From assembly GCA_903861645.1 (NCBI GenBank), contig CAIOVE010000010.1, positions 1 through 64,000 of the forward strand: a stretch of DNA of 64,000 nucleotides, read 5' to 3'. The notes under the pieces were generated by a model. The model was not told the DNA's origin, ran no database searches, and saw only the letters and a list, made by a program, of their open reading frames with translations. Both the position numbers and the translations under genes were made by a program. The stretch is from an uncultured Hyphomicrobiales bacterium. GTDB taxonomy: Bacteria; Pseudomonadota; Alphaproteobacteria; Rhizobiales; Beijerinckiaceae. This document shows positions 9,525 through 18,648 of the stretch, in pieces (the first letter of the stretch is position 1; each line of letters starts with the position of its first letter).

Positions 9525-10946
9525 ATGGGGAAATCCGTCTTGCGATATGTCTCCACCCGGGGCGAGGCCCCCGTTCTCGCCTTCGCCGATGTCCTGCTGG
9601 CGGGGCTCGCCCGCGACGGCGGCCTCTACATGCCCGAGACCTGGCCGACCCTCGACGCGGCCACGATTGCAGGCTTCGCGGGTCAGCCCTACGCGGCGGT
9701 GGCGCGGACGGTGATGGCGCCCTTCGTCGGCGCCGGCATCGAAGGCGAGGCCTTCGCGACCATGTTGCGCGACGCCTACGCCTCGTTCCGCCATCCGGCG
9801 ACGACGCCGCTGGTCCAGATCGGCGACAATCTGTTCGTGCTTGAGCTGTTCCATGGTCCCACGCTCGCCTTCAAGGACGTGGCGATGCAGTTGCTTGGCC
9901 GCATGATGGATCACGAACTCGCGCGCCGCGGCCAGCGCGCCACCATCGTCGGCGCCACGTCGGGCGATACGGGCGCCGCGGCGATCGAGGCCTTCCGCGG
10001 CCTCGACAACGTCGATGTGTTCATCCTCTACCCGCATGGGCGCGTCAGCGAGGCGCAACGCCGGCAGATGACGACGGTCGCCGCGCCGAACGTCCACGCG
10101 CTCGCGCTCGAGGGCACGTTCGACGATTGTCAGGCCATTGTTAAGGGCCTGTTCAACAATCACCATTTCCGCGACACGCTGGGCCTGTCGGGCGTCAACT
10201 CCATCAACTGGGCGCGCGTCATGGCCCAGATCGTCTACTATTTCACCAGCGCCGTGGTGCTCGGCGCGCCGCATCGCCAGGTGTCCTTCACCGTGCCGAC
10301 CGGCAATTTCGGCGACATTCTCGCCGGCTACGCCGCCAAGCGCATGGGCCTGCCGGTGGATCGCCTCGTCATCGCCACCAACGAGAACGACATTCTCGCC
10401 CGCGCGCTGGCGAGCGGCGTTTACGAGACTCACGGCGTCAAGCCGACGCAATCGCCGTCGATGGACATTCAGGTGTCGTCGAATTTCGAGCGCCTGCTGT
10501 TCGATGCCGATGGCCGCGACGCCGCCAAGATCCGCGCGCAGATGGCCAGTCTGGCGCAGTCGAGCCGTTTCGAGCTTTCCAGCGCGCAGCGGACGGCGAT
10601 CGGCGCCGAGTTCGACGCCTATCGCACCGGCGAGACGGGCACGGGCAAGGAGATCGCCCGCGTCTGGAACGAGGCCAATTATCTGATCGACCCGCACACG
10701 GCGGTTGGCGTGCACGCCGCGCGCAAGGCGCTGGCGAAGGCGCCCGCGGTTCCCATGGTGGCGCTGGGCACGGCGCATCCCGCCAAGTTCGCCGACGCCA
10801 TGGCGCGCGCGGTTGGCGCGCCGGCGCCGCTACCGCCCCATCTCGCCGACCTGCTGTCGCGCAAGGAGCATTTCACCGTGCTCGCCAACGATCAGGGCGT
10901 GGTCGAGACCTTCATCCGCGCGCGTTCGCGCGCGGCGCGCGCATGA
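9525..10946 (+). CDS. thrC: Threonine synthase
   Basis: PLP enzyme converting O-phosphohomoserine to threonine. 473 residues, of the long bacterial type. The PLP lysine is in HGPTLAFKDVAMQL (about K117), followed by SGDTGAAAIEAF and the phosphate-binding TGNFGDILAGY. Two starts compete: ATG 9525 (MGKSVLRYVSTRGE) and TTG 9540, which would give MRYVSTRGEAP, the usual family N-terminus, with GGGG nine bases upstream. TTG may be the real start. The stop overlaps the M16 gene (ATGA). Confidence 0.95.
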   Translation: MGKSVLRYVSTRGEAPVLAFADVLLAGLARDGGLYMPETWPTLDAATIAGFAGQPYAAVARTVMAPFVGAGIEGEAFATMLRDAYASFRHPATTPLVQIGDNLFVLELFHGPTLAFKDVAMQLLGRMMDHELARRGQRATIVGATSGDTGAAAIEAFRGLDNVDVFILYPHGRVSEAQRRQMTTVAAPNVHALALEGTFDDCQAIVKGLFNNHHFRDTLGLSGVNSINWARVMAQIVYYFTSAVVLGAPHRQVSFTVPTGNFGDILAGYAAKRMGLPVDRLVIATNENDILARALASGVYETHGVKPTQSPSMDIQVSSNFERLLFDADGRDAAKIRAQMASLAQSSRFELSSAQRTAIGAEFDAYRTGETGTGKEIARVWNEANYLIDPHTAVGVHAARKALAKAPAVPMVALGTAHPAKFADAMARAVGAPAPLPPHLADLLSRKEHFTVLANDQGVVETFIRARSRAARA

Positions 10947-12205
10947 GCGTCGCCCTCACGACCCTGCCCTCGGGGTTGCGGGTCGTCACGCACGCCATGC
11001 CGGAACTGGAGACCGCGAGCGTTGGCGTCTGGGTTGGCGCCGGGGCGCGCGACGAGCGCGACGACGAGCACGGTCTGTCGCATCTGATCGAGCACATGGC
11101 CTTCAAGGGCACCCGCAAGCGCGGCGCCCGCGCCATCGTCGAGGAAATCGAGAGCGCGGGCGGCGATCTCAACGCGGCGACGTCGGTCGAGTTCACCACC
11201 TACAACGCGCGCGTGCTCGGCGCCGACGCGCCCATGGTGCTCGACATACTCGCCGATATCCTGACCGACAGCGTTTTCGACGCCACCGAACTGGCGCGCG
11301 AGAAGGGCGTAATCGAGCAGGAAATCGGCGAGGTCAACGACACGCCCGACGATCTCGTGTTCGATCTGTTCAACGCGGCCGCCTTCCCCGACCAGCCGAT
11401 CGGTCGGCCTATTCTGGGCACGCCCGAGCGGCTGGCGGGTTTCGACCGGGCGTCCATTCTCGCCTATCTCGAACGGCATTATTCCACGGGCGTCTCGGTG
11501 ATCGCCGCCGCCGGCGCGGTGGATCACGACGTCATCGCGCGGGCGGCGGAGGCCCATTTCGGCGCCCTGCCGTCGCGGCCGGTCGCCGAGCGCGCGCCGG
11601 CGCGCTATGTCGGCGGCGACAGCCGCCTCAACCGCAAGCTGGAGCAGACACAACTCGTCATCGGTTTCGAGAGCGTCGGGTTCAACCATGCCGACGCCTA
11701 CGCGGCGCATGTCTTCGCCAATATCGCCGGGGGCGGCATGTCGTCCCGGTTGTTTCAGGAGGTGCGCGAGAAGCGCGGCCTCGCCTATTCCATCGACAGT
11801 TTCCAGTGGAGCTACGCCGACAGCGGCCTGTTCGGCTTTTGCGCCGCCGCCGCGCACAAGGACACGGCGGAACTCGCCGACGTGGCGCTCGATTGCCTCG
11901 CCGCCTGCGCCAACGACCTGACCGAGGTCGAGCTGCGCCGGGCGCGGGCGCAGATGAAGGTCTCGCTGCTGACGGCGCTCGAATCCGCCGGCGCCCGCGC
12001 CGACCAGATCGCCCGTCAATTGATGGCGCTGGGCCACGTGCCGACCCGCGAGGAGATCGTCGGCAAGATCGACGCGCTGACGATCGAGGATGTCCGGCGG
12101 GCCGGCGTCGCCGCCCTGCGCACGCCGCCGACCATCGCCGCCGTGGGGCAGGCCCGCAAGGCGCCCGACCCCGCCAGGATCGCCGCCCGGCTGAAAGGCG
12201 TCTGA
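10943..12205 (+). CDS. M16 family zinc metallopeptidase (processing-peptidase-like)
   Basis: A 420-residue peptidase related to insulinase and mitochondrial processing peptidase beta. The inverted zinc motif HLIEH (H47, E50, H51) is intact, with the downstream Glu region EKGVIEQEIGEV. The second half has the GGGMSSRLFQEVREKRGLAYS block typical of active subunits. No signal peptide is visible, so it is probably cytosolic. It is translationally coupled to thrC, a common alphaproteobacterial pairing. Confidence 0.93.
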   Translation: MSVALTTLPSGLRVVTHAMPELETASVGVWVGAGARDERDDEHGLSHLIEHMAFKGTRKRGARAIVEEIESAGGDLNAATSVEFTTYNARVLGADAPMVLDILADILTDSVFDATELAREKGVIEQEIGEVNDTPDDLVFDLFNAAAFPDQPIGRPILGTPERLAGFDRASILAYLERHYSTGVSVIAAAGAVDHDVIARAAEAHFGALPSRPVAERAPARYVGGDSRLNRKLEQTQLVIGFESVGFNHADAYAAHVFANIAGGGMSSRLFQEVREKRGLAYSIDSFQWSYADSGLFGFCAAAAHKDTAELADVALDCLAACANDLTEVELRRARAQMKVSLLTALESAGARADQIARQLMALGHVPTREEIVGKIDALTIEDVRRAGVAALRTPPTIAAVGQARKAPDPARIAARLKGV

Positions 12206-12221
12206 TTCGCGCCACGCGGGC

Positions 12222-12250
12222 TTGCCAAGCGCGCCGGTCATCCCTATAAG
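12222..12250 (+). promoter_or_regulatory. Promoter of rpmI-rplT
   Basis: TTGCCA (12222-12227), exactly 17 bp, TATAAG (12245-12250). It is the best -35/-10 pair seen in the window and leaves a leader of about 125 nt before rpmI. infC is not adjacent, so this is the likely sole promoter for the pair. Confidence 0.7.
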
Positions 12251-12382
12251 CCCGAGCCTTAACCGACCGGCTGAAAGGGCTGCCGTGGCGGTTATTTCGC
12301 TCGTAACGACGCGAACCGGTCAAACCCCTCGCGGGGCGCGGACGGTCGACTTAAACCGGGGCCTCGCCCCATGGAGAGCCAA

Positions 12383-12583
12383 ATGCCCAAGTTGAAGACC
12401 AAGTCGGGCGCCAAAAAGCGCTTCAAGATCACTGGAACCGGCAAGGTGCTGTACGCCCAGGCGGGCAAGCGCCATGGCATGATCAAGCGGACGAACAAGC
12501 AGATCCGGAACCTGCGCGGCACGACCACGCTGTTCAAGACGGACGGGGACAACATCAAGAAGTACTTCCTCCCCAACGGCTGA
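12383..12583 (+). CDS. rpmI: 50S ribosomal protein L35
   Basis: 66-residue basic ribosomal protein: [15 protein letters not shown], then [17 protein letters not shown], ending FLPNG. The ATG at 12383 gives the universal MPKLKT start; the in-frame ATG at 12371 would add only MESQ. Followed 42 bp later by rplT. The 165-bp leader may hold L20-type autoregulation, but I could not identify a specific structure. Confidence 0.97.
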   Translation: MPKLKTKSGAKKRFKITGTGKVLYAQAGKRHGMIKRTNKQIRNLRGTTTLFKTDGDNIKKYFLPNG

Positions 12584-12625
12584 TGTCGCCTTTTCGTTCC
12601 ATTTTCGAGTTTCAGGAGATCAATC

Positions 12626-12991
12626 ATGGCTCGCGTTAAACGCGGTGTAACCGCCCACGCCAAGCACAAGAAGACACTCGACGCCGCCAAGGGCTTCCGC
12701 GGCCGTCGCAAGAACACCATCCGCGCCGCTAAGGCCGCCGTCGACAAGTCGATGCAGTACGCCTACCGCGACCGCAAGAACAAGAAGCGCACGATCCGCG
12801 CGCTCTGGATTCAGCGCCTGAACGCCGCCGTGCGGGAATTCGGCCTGACCTACAGCCGCTTCATCGACGGGCTCAACAAGTCGGGCGTCGAGATCGATCG
12901 CAAGGTTCTCTCGGAACTGGCGATCCACGAGCCGGCCGCCTTCAAGGCGATCGTCGAGAAGGCCAAGGGCGCGTTGCCCGCCGCCGCCTGA
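12626..12991 (+). CDS. rplT: 50S ribosomal protein L20
   Basis: 121-residue 23S rRNA-binding assembly protein: [30 protein letters not shown], then the RNA-binding domain with [12 protein letters not shown]. Full length. GGAGATCAATC before the ATG is a good ribosome binding site. A strong terminator follows at 13018. Confidence 0.98.
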   Translation: MARVKRGVTAHAKHKKTLDAAKGFRGRRKNTIRAAKAAVDKSMQYAYRDRKNKKRTIRALWIQRLNAAVREFGLTYSRFIDGLNKSGVEIDRKVLSELAIHEPAAFKAIVEKAKGALPAAA

Positions 12992-13002
12992 TCGAGCCAA
13001 AT

Positions 13003-13389
13003 CTATTCAGGATTTGAAAGCCCGCCTGATTCGGCGGGCTTTTTCGTTTTGGACTTGCGTCGCCGCTTCTTTCGGGCGCCGTGAAGTTCCGCCGCGAGTT
13101 GCCCGGTTGCCGCGAGCGCGAGCATGCGCGCGTCACTGGCGATCGTCCACATCGGATACGTTGAAGTCTGCGGCTTGTTCTTCTCGAGGAACTTGTGGCT
13201 CAGCCAGGGCAAGGCGAAATGGCCAACGCCGATCATCCCTAGCCAAACGGGACTTGATGTAATGCCCAAAGCCATCACGGAGCTTCCGGTAATTATAGTG
13301 CCGGCGTAATGCACGACGCGTGTCGAACGCTTGGTGTGTTCGCGAAGATATTGCTTCCAGAAATCGCGATAGTTGATGATATCGACCAA
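13003..13389 (-). CDS. DUF962 (Mpo1-like) membrane protein
   Basis: 128-residue protein with the DUF962 signature: FWKQYLREHTKRSTRVVHYAGT near the N-terminus (conserved His residues), then two hydrophobic stretches (IITGSSVMALGI and VWLGMIGVGHFALPWLSHKFLEKNKP). The yeast relative Mpo1 is a 2-hydroxy fatty acid dioxygenase; whether this short bacterial member has that activity is unknown. The C-terminus is a Lys/Arg-rich tail (ARKKRRRKSKTKK). Its 3' end overlaps the rplT terminator. Confidence 0.8.
   Translation of the reverse strand: MVDIINYRDFWKQYLREHTKRSTRVVHYAGTIITGSSVMALGITSSPVWLGMIGVGHFALPWLSHKFLEKNKPQTSTYPMWTIASDARMLALAATGQLAAELHGARKKRRRKSKTKKPAESGGLSNPE
13018..13050. terminator. Intrinsic terminator after rplT
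   Basis: AAGCCCGCC (13018-13026), loop tgattc, GGCGGGCTT (13033-13041), then tttcgtttt. The hairpin partly overlaps the 3' end of the converging DUF962 gene (stop at 13003) and may serve both strands. Confidence 0.9.
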
Positions 13390-13453
13390 CGAAAGCTCCG
13401 CATTTTAAAATGCACATTTAGCGGAATTCGCGTTCTGGCGCAAAACGCTTGAA

Positions 13454-15391
13454 TTACAATCCACCGTGATCGGCGTTCCTGCGGGATGTTCGCGCGAGCC
13501 CGTGGCTCGTCTTCGACCAGCCGAAGGGGTCGCGCCAAAGTTCCAGCAGCGCGCCCCAGGCGGCCACGGACAGCAGCAGATGGTAGGCCGGCAAGGCCAC
13601 CAGCCAGCGGGCCTCGGCGCGCAAGCCCCGTTGACGAACGCCCATGGCCGAGAACCACAGCAGCGATCCCGCGCCCGCCAGCATCAGGCAACTCCAGGCC
13701 GTGCTCATCAGCAAGCCGCCGGCGTCCCTGGGCGCCAGCAAATCGCCCCAAATGGCGTCGCGCGCGAGCAGCGCGACGAACATCGGCGTCAGCAAGGGCC
13801 CGAGAACGCCATTGATCAGGAGCGCGAGGGCGCCCGCAGCGCCGGCGGGGCCAAGTTCGCGCGTCAGGCGTCGCGGCTGGCGGCCGTGCACCAGCAACGT
13901 CTGCATCCAGCCCTTGATCCACCGGCGTCGCTGGGCGAGCCAGGCGCCGATCCGCGCCGGCGCTTCCTCGTGGGTGGTCGTGGCGAGGGTTTCAACGCGA
14001 TAGCCAAAGCGCGCCAGACGCAGGCCGAGGTCGGCGTCCTCGGTCACGTTCCACGCATCCCAGCCGCGCAGGCGCCGGAGAGCGCTGGCGCGGAAATGGT
14101 TCGAGGTGCCGCCCAGCAGCATCGGCGCGCCAATGGCGGCGAGGCCAGGATTAAGCACATCGAAAAGGGCCGCGTATTCGATGGCGAACAGCGCCGCGAG
14201 CCAGCCGTCGCCCGGATTGTCGATGGCGAGCCGCGCTTGCAGGCAGGCGAGCCTGTCGCCCGCCGCGCCAAAGCGCCGCGCGGCGAGGCGAAGCTGGTCG
14301 GGATCGGGCGCGTCCTCGGCGTCGAATATGACGATCAACGAGCCACGCGCGCCGGCCATCGCCACGTTCAGCGCCCGCGGCTTGGTGCGCGGCGCGCCAC
14401 GGGGCGCGACAACGATTTCATACCGGCCGGGAAGGGCGAGGGCTTCGATGGCCGCGCGGGTGTCATGGTCCTCGGCTTCCACGACCAGCCTGATATCAAG
14501 CTTCGCGCGGGGGTAATCTATCGCCTCGATATTCCTGACCAGCCGCGCCACGACCCTGGCTTCCCGGTACAGAGGCACGATGATCGTGTATCCGGGCAGA
14601 TCGGCGTCGAGCAGGACGGCGGCCTTCGCCGGACGGTCCTCCAGTCCCATGGCGGCGGCGGCGAGACGGAACGCGATAACCGCCGTCGAGATGACGCCGA
14701 ACAGGCCCGTTAGCGCGACCCACGCCGGGCCGCCCGCGACAAGAGCGAAGATGAAGCCCAGAACGAGGATGGTGAGGCCCGCGCGGAACCCGAAATCGCA
14801 CGGCGTCGCGGCGCTCAGGCTGGGGTCGTGCCGGCGCAGGTCGTCGCACGCGGCCCGCGCCACCGCGCGGGCGTTGGCGGCGCGCGTCCATGCCGCCAGC
14901 CGTCGCGGGGTGGTGATGGCGATGCGATCGAGCGGCGCCCGGCCTTCGCGCGCCAGCGCGAGGAGCGCCCGCAGCGCCTCGCCCTCCGGCGCGATCAGAT
15001 AGCGATCGTCATCGGCGAGGCGGGCGACGGGTACCGGCCCCTCGTGATGGGCATTCCGCAATTGCGTGAACGCGGGCGCGCTGGCGACGAATGGCGCGCC
15101 GAGGCGGCGCGCCAGCGCGCTGTAGTAGAAATGATCGGAAACGCCGCCATCGGCCAGCAGGGCCGCCAGCGGCGCGACGCCAAGGCGACGGGCGCGCGCC
15201 GCCGCCTCCACGAGCGTCGACGCGGCGACCCCATGGGAAACAAGGAAGTCGATTTCGTTGGGCGACGGTTGGGGGCGGTCGTGCCCCCTGTGCCGGAGCG
15301 CGGGGCTTGCCTCTCCCCGCGACGCATGCGACGAGCGCGTTTCGCCCAGACGCGAAGTCGAATTGGTTTCTTGAAATGGACGCGCGACCAT
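13454..15391 (-). CDS. Membrane glycosyltransferase, GT2 family, with GspE-N-like domain
   Basis: 645-residue processive-type glycosyltransferase. Residues of about 45-190 resemble the N-terminal domain of type II secretion ATPase GspE, which in this fusion family precedes a GT2 domain. Two helices follow (LTILVLGFIFALVAGG and WVALTGLFGVISTAVIAF). The GT2 catalytic motifs are FDAED, TEDADLGLRL and QRRRWIKGW, and C-terminal membrane helices complete it. It is likely to polymerise an exopolysaccharide from UDP-sugars; the product is unknown. The ATG at 15391 overlaps the divergent neighbour's start region, so the true start may be inside. Confidence 0.85.
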   Translation of the reverse strand: MVARPFQETNSTSRLGETRSSHASRGEASPALRHRGHDRPQPSPNEIDFLVSHGVAASTLVEAAARARRLGVAPLAALLADGGVSDHFYYSALARRLGAPFVASAPAFTQLRNAHHEGPVPVARLADDDRYLIAPEGEALRALLALAREGRAPLDRIAITTPRRLAAWTRAANARAVARAACDDLRRHDPSLSAATPCDFGFRAGLTILVLGFIFALVAGGPAWVALTGLFGVISTAVIAFRLAAAAMGLEDRPAKAAVLLDADLPGYTIIVPLYREARVVARLVRNIEAIDYPRAKLDIRLVVEAEDHDTRAAIEALALPGRYEIVVAPRGAPRTKPRALNVAMAGARGSLIVIFDAEDAPDPDQLRLAARRFGAAGDRLACLQARLAIDNPGDGWLAALFAIEYAALFDVLNPGLAAIGAPMLLGGTSNHFRASALRRLRGWDAWNVTEDADLGLRLARFGYRVETLATTTHEEAPARIGAWLAQRRRWIKGWMQTLLVHGRQPRRLTRELGPAGAAGALALLINGVLGPLLTPMFVALLARDAIWGDLLAPRDAGGLLMSTAWSCLMLAGAGSLLWFSAMGVRQRGLRAEARWLVALPAYHLLLSVAAWGALLELWRDPFGWSKTSHGLARTSRRNADHGGL

Positions 15392-15393
15392 TC

Positions 15394-16326
15394 ATGAACT
15401 CAGGCAAGCAACAAACGCCAATACTTGAGCGTAGCCTGACGGCAGGCGCGCGAAAAGCGAAATTCTGGCGGAGAGCCGGGCTGGCCTTGCTCGGCTTCTG
15501 GCTGCTGGCGGCCGGGGCGAGCGCGTCCGCGCAAACCGCGACGGCCGCGCCGACATCCGTCAACGATGTCGCGCCCGGCTTCTGGGATTTGCGGCGGCGC
15601 ATGGAAAAGCCGGATCTGGGCCCCCTTCGCCTCGTGCGTTTCATCACGGAAGACGATTATCCGCCCTTCGATTTCGTCGCCCCCGACGGAACGCTGATGG
15701 GGTTCAACGTCGAACTCGCGCGCGCCATCTGCGATGAACTGCGCCTGCAATGCACGGTGCAGCCGCGCCGCTGGGACACCCTTCTCGACACGCTCGAAAA
15801 GGGCGGCGCGGACGCGGCCATCGCCTCGCTCGCCATCAACGCCCGCAACAGGGCGCGGGCGGATTTTTCCGCGCCATATTACAAAACGCCCGGCCGTTTC
15901 GTCGCGCGCGCCAGTGTCCAGCTCGATCCGGTCATTCCCGAAACATTGGGCGATCACGTGGTCGGCGTCGAGGCGGGCACCGCGCACGAAGCTTTCATTC
16001 GCGACATGTTTCCGCGTGTCCAGCGACGGACATTCGAAACCGCGACGGCCCTGCGCGCCGCCATTCGTCGTGGCGAGGTCGACATGATCTTCGGCGACGG
16101 CGTCGCGCTCGCGGCATGGCTCAATGGCGTCGATTCAGCCGGCTGTTGCGCGTTTCGCGGCGGACCCTTCCTGCAACGCGCCTATTTCGGCGACGGGGTC
16201 GGCATCGCCGTGGCGCGCGGCAATGTGGTCCTGCGGCGCGCGCTTGATTACGGCCTGCAACGTCTCGCCGAGCGCGGCGTCTACGCCGAGCTTTATCTCA
16301 AGTATTTCCCGATCGGGTTTTTCTAG
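15394..16326 (+). CDS. Amino-acid ABC-type solute-binding protein, family 3
   Basis: Periplasmic binding protein: basic N-terminus, hydrophobic core GLALLGFWLLAAGASASA with cleavage near AQT, then the SBP_bac_3 fold (FITEDDYPPFDFVAPDGT, GFNVELARAICDEL, GGADAAIASLAINARNRARADFSAPYY). About 310 residues. No permease or ATPase lies nearby, so it is an orphan receptor. ATG 15376 is an alternative start; neither has a clear ribosome binding site. It is head-to-head with the GT2 gene and ends 7 bp before the converging phoB. Confidence 0.85.
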   Translation: MNSGKQQTPILERSLTAGARKAKFWRRAGLALLGFWLLAAGASASAQTATAAPTSVNDVAPGFWDLRRRMEKPDLGPLRLVRFITEDDYPPFDFVAPDGTLMGFNVELARAICDELRLQCTVQPRRWDTLLDTLEKGGADAAIASLAINARNRARADFSAPYYKTPGRFVARASVQLDPVIPETLGDHVVGVEAGTAHEAFIRDMFPRVQRRTFETATALRAAIRRGEVDMIFGDGVALAAWLNGVDSAGCCAFRGGPFLQRAYFGDGVGIAVARGNVVLRRALDYGLQRLAERGVYAELYLKYFPIGFF

Positions 16327-16333
16327 GCCACGG

Positions 16334-17107
16334 TCAGGGGCGACCGAAGGTCTCGTCCATGGAATAGCCGGCGCCGCGCACCGTGCGGATCGGGTCGCGC
16401 TCGCGGCCGCGCACAATGGCCTTGCGCAGGCGACCGATATGCACGTCAACGGTGCGCTCGTCGATTTCGGCTGCTATATCCCATAGCGCGTCGAGCAGTT
16501 GCGAGCGCGAAAAAACCCGACCGGGCTTTTCCATCAGATATTCGAGCAGGCGGAATTCCGTCGGCCCCAGATGAATATCGCGGTCGCCGCGGCGCACGCG
16601 CCGGGTCTCGCGGTCGAGCGAGATGTCGCCGCAGGTCAGGCGACTGGCGATCCGCTCGGGGCGGGCGCGGCGCAACAGCGAGCGAACGCGCGCCATCAGC
16701 TCGGGCACGGAGAAGGGCTTGACGACGTAATCGTCGGCGCCGGTCGAGAGGCCGCGCACGCGCTCGCTTTCCTCGCCACGCGCGGTGAGCATGATCACGG
16801 GCAGGGATTTCGTCGCGTCGCGCGCGCGCAGGCGCCGGCAGATTTCAAGGCCCGAGGCGCCGGGCAGCATCCAGTCCAGGACCAGCAGGTCGGGCGGCGA
16901 TTCACGCAGGCGCAATTCGGCCTCGTCGCCGCGCTCGATGCGCTCGACGTTGTACCCCTCGGCCTCGAGATTATAGGCGAGCAGCGTGGCGAGCGATGTT
17001 TCGTCCTCGACGATCATCACGCGCGGCGCGTTGACGCCGCTCGGGCGAAATTGCTCCCGTCGGGACTCGTCCGCGGGCGATGACGGCTCGTGGCTTTCGA
17101 TGTTCAT
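16334..17107 (-). CDS. phoB: Phosphate regulon response regulator PhoB
   Basis: OmpR/PhoB-type transcription factor activated by PhoR under phosphate limitation; binds Pho boxes. Receiver: acidic pocket E34-D35, phospho-acceptor D78 in LLVLDWMLPG, T in MLTARG, K in VVKPFS. The C-terminal winged helix has RVFSRSQLLDALW and RTVDVHIGRLRKA. 257 residues; the N-terminus is about 25 residues longer than usual, a polar stretch of unknown use. It overlaps phoU by 4 bp and is last in phoR-pstSCAB-phoU-phoB. Confidence 0.95.
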   Translation of the reverse strand: MNIESHEPSSPADESRREQFRPSGVNAPRVMIVEDETSLATLLAYNLEAEGYNVERIERGDEAELRLRESPPDLLVLDWMLPGASGLEICRRLRARDATKSLPVIMLTARGEESERVRGLSTGADDYVVKPFSVPELMARVRSLLRRARPERIASRLTCGDISLDRETRRVRRGDRDIHLGPTEFRLLEYLMEKPGRVFSRSQLLDALWDIAAEIDERTVDVHIGRLRKAIVRGRERDPIRTVRGAGYSMDETFGRP

Positions 17108-17817
17108 GGCAGCGGTTCTCCGCCATCGATCGTGGATTGTCCGCCCTTGGGCCTGTCGAGCGGCATGTTCTCGCCCGTGACGAGGTAGTGCACGGTCTCG
17201 GCGATGTTGGTGGCGTGATCGCCGACGCGCTCGATGTTCTTGGAGCAGAACAGCAGGTGCGTGCAGAAGGTGATGTTGCGCGGGTCTTCCATCATGAAGG
17301 TAAGTAGATCGCGAAACACAGAGTCATCGAGCGAGTCGAGTTCCTGATCGCGCAACCACACCTCGCGCGCGGCATCGATGTCGCGCTGGGCGTAGGCGTC
17401 GAGCACTTCCTTGAGATGCAGCGCCGCGAGCTCGCCCATGTGGCGCAGCCCGATCATGGCGCGGGGCAGGCGTGGCTCGTGGGCGAGGCGCACCGCGCGG
17501 CGCGCGATGTTCTTGGCGAGGTCGCCCACGCGCTCCAGATCGCCCGACACGCGAATGGCGGCGACGATCTCGCGCAGATCGACGGCCATGGGCTGCCGGC
17601 GCGCGATGGTGAGAATGGCCGCTTCCTCGACCTCGCGTTGCAGCGTGTCGAGACGCTGGTCCACGGCGGCCGTCGCGCGACCGAGGTCCGCGTCGAGATT
17701 GACCAGCGCGTCGATGGCGTCGGCCAGCATTTTTTCCGCGATGCCGCCCATTTCCGCGATCTTGCGGCCGAGCGCTTCGAGGTCGCGGTCGTAGGCCTTG
17801 GCGATATGATCCGTCAT
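17104..17817 (-). CDS. phoU: Phosphate signalling regulator PhoU
   Basis: Cytosolic three-helix-bundle protein (two PhoU repeats) that links the Pst transporter to PhoR. 237 residues. Both repeats carry the metal-binding motif style (REIVAAIRVSGDLERVGDLAKNIA and NIERVGDHATNIAE). The start follows pstB by 24 bp; the end overlaps phoB, so the two are coupled. Confidence 0.97.
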   Translation of the reverse strand: MTDHIAKAYDRDLEALGRKIAEMGGIAEKMLADAIDALVNLDADLGRATAAVDQRLDTLQREVEEAAILTIARRQPMAVDLREIVAAIRVSGDLERVGDLAKNIARRAVRLAHEPRLPRAMIGLRHMGELAALHLKEVLDAYAQRDIDAAREVWLRDQELDSLDDSVFRDLLTFMMEDPRNITFCTHLLFCSKNIERVGDHATNIAETVHYLVTGENMPLDRPKGGQSTIDGGEPLP

Positions 17818-17841
17818 GTTCCGTCCTCGTTCAGCGGCGAC

Positions 17842-18648
17842 CTAGCCGAAGCGTCCAGTGATGTATTCCTGCGTGCGCTGGTTTTTTGGCGACGTGAAGA
17901 TCGCGTTCGTCGGCCCGAATTCGATGAGCTCGCCGAGATACATGAAAGCCGTGTAGTCGGAGACGCGCGCCGCCTGCTGCATGTTGTGGGTGACGATGGC
18001 GATCGTATAGGTCGCCGACAATTCGTCGATCAGTTCCTCGACCTTGGCGGTCGAGATCGGGTCGAGCGCCGAGCAGGGCTCGTCGAACAGGATAACCTCC
18101 GGCTTGATGGCGACGGTGCGCGCGATGCACAGGCGCTGCTGCTGGCCGCCCGAGAGGCCAAGACCGCTGGTGTGCAGCTTGTCCTTCACCTCGTTCCAGA
18201 GCGCGGCGCCCTTGAGCGCCGTTTCCACCCGTCCGTCCATTTCCGACTTCGGCAGCTTTTCATAGAGCCGGATGCCGAACGCGATGTTTTCGTAGATGGT
18301 CATCGGGAAGGGCGTCGGCTTCTGGAACACCATGCCGACGCGCGCGCGCAGCAGATTGATGTCGAGCCGGGGATCGAGCAGGTTGTCGCCGTCCAGCAGC
18401 ACCTGCCCCTCGGCGCGCTGGTTCGGGTAAAGATCGTACATGCGGTTCAGCACGCGCAGCAGCGTGGACTTGCCGCAACCCGACGGCCCGATGAAGGCCG
18501 TGACGTGCTTGTCGTAGAGGTTGAGGTCGATGCCCTTCAAGGCGAGCGTCGCGCCGTAGAAAAATTTCAGGTTCTTGATCCGCAGCTTGGCGGGCAGGGC
18601 GTCGCCGCCGGGCGTCGGATCCGCGAGCGTATTGGCGACCGAGTTCAT
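17842..18648 (-). CDS. pstB: Phosphate ABC transporter ATPase PstB
   Basis: Cytoplasmic ATPase of the high-affinity phosphate importer. 268 residues. Walker [10 protein letters not shown] (about 54-62), Q-loop FQKPTPFPM, signature LSGGQQQR, Walker [15 protein letters not shown]-loop IVTHNM. The ATG overlaps the pstA stop (ATGA). Confidence 0.98.
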   Translation of the reverse strand: MNSVANTLADPTPGGDALPAKLRIKNLKFFYGATLALKGIDLNLYDKHVTAFIGPSGCGKSTLLRVLNRMYDLYPNQRAEGQVLLDGDNLLDPRLDINLLRARVGMVFQKPTPFPMTIYENIAFGIRLYEKLPKSEMDGRVETALKGAALWNEVKDKLHTSGLGLSGGQQQRLCIARTVAIKPEVILFDEPCSALDPISTAKVEELIDELSATYTIAIVTHNMQQAARVSDYTAFMYLGELIEFGPTNAIFTSPKNQRTQEYITGRFG

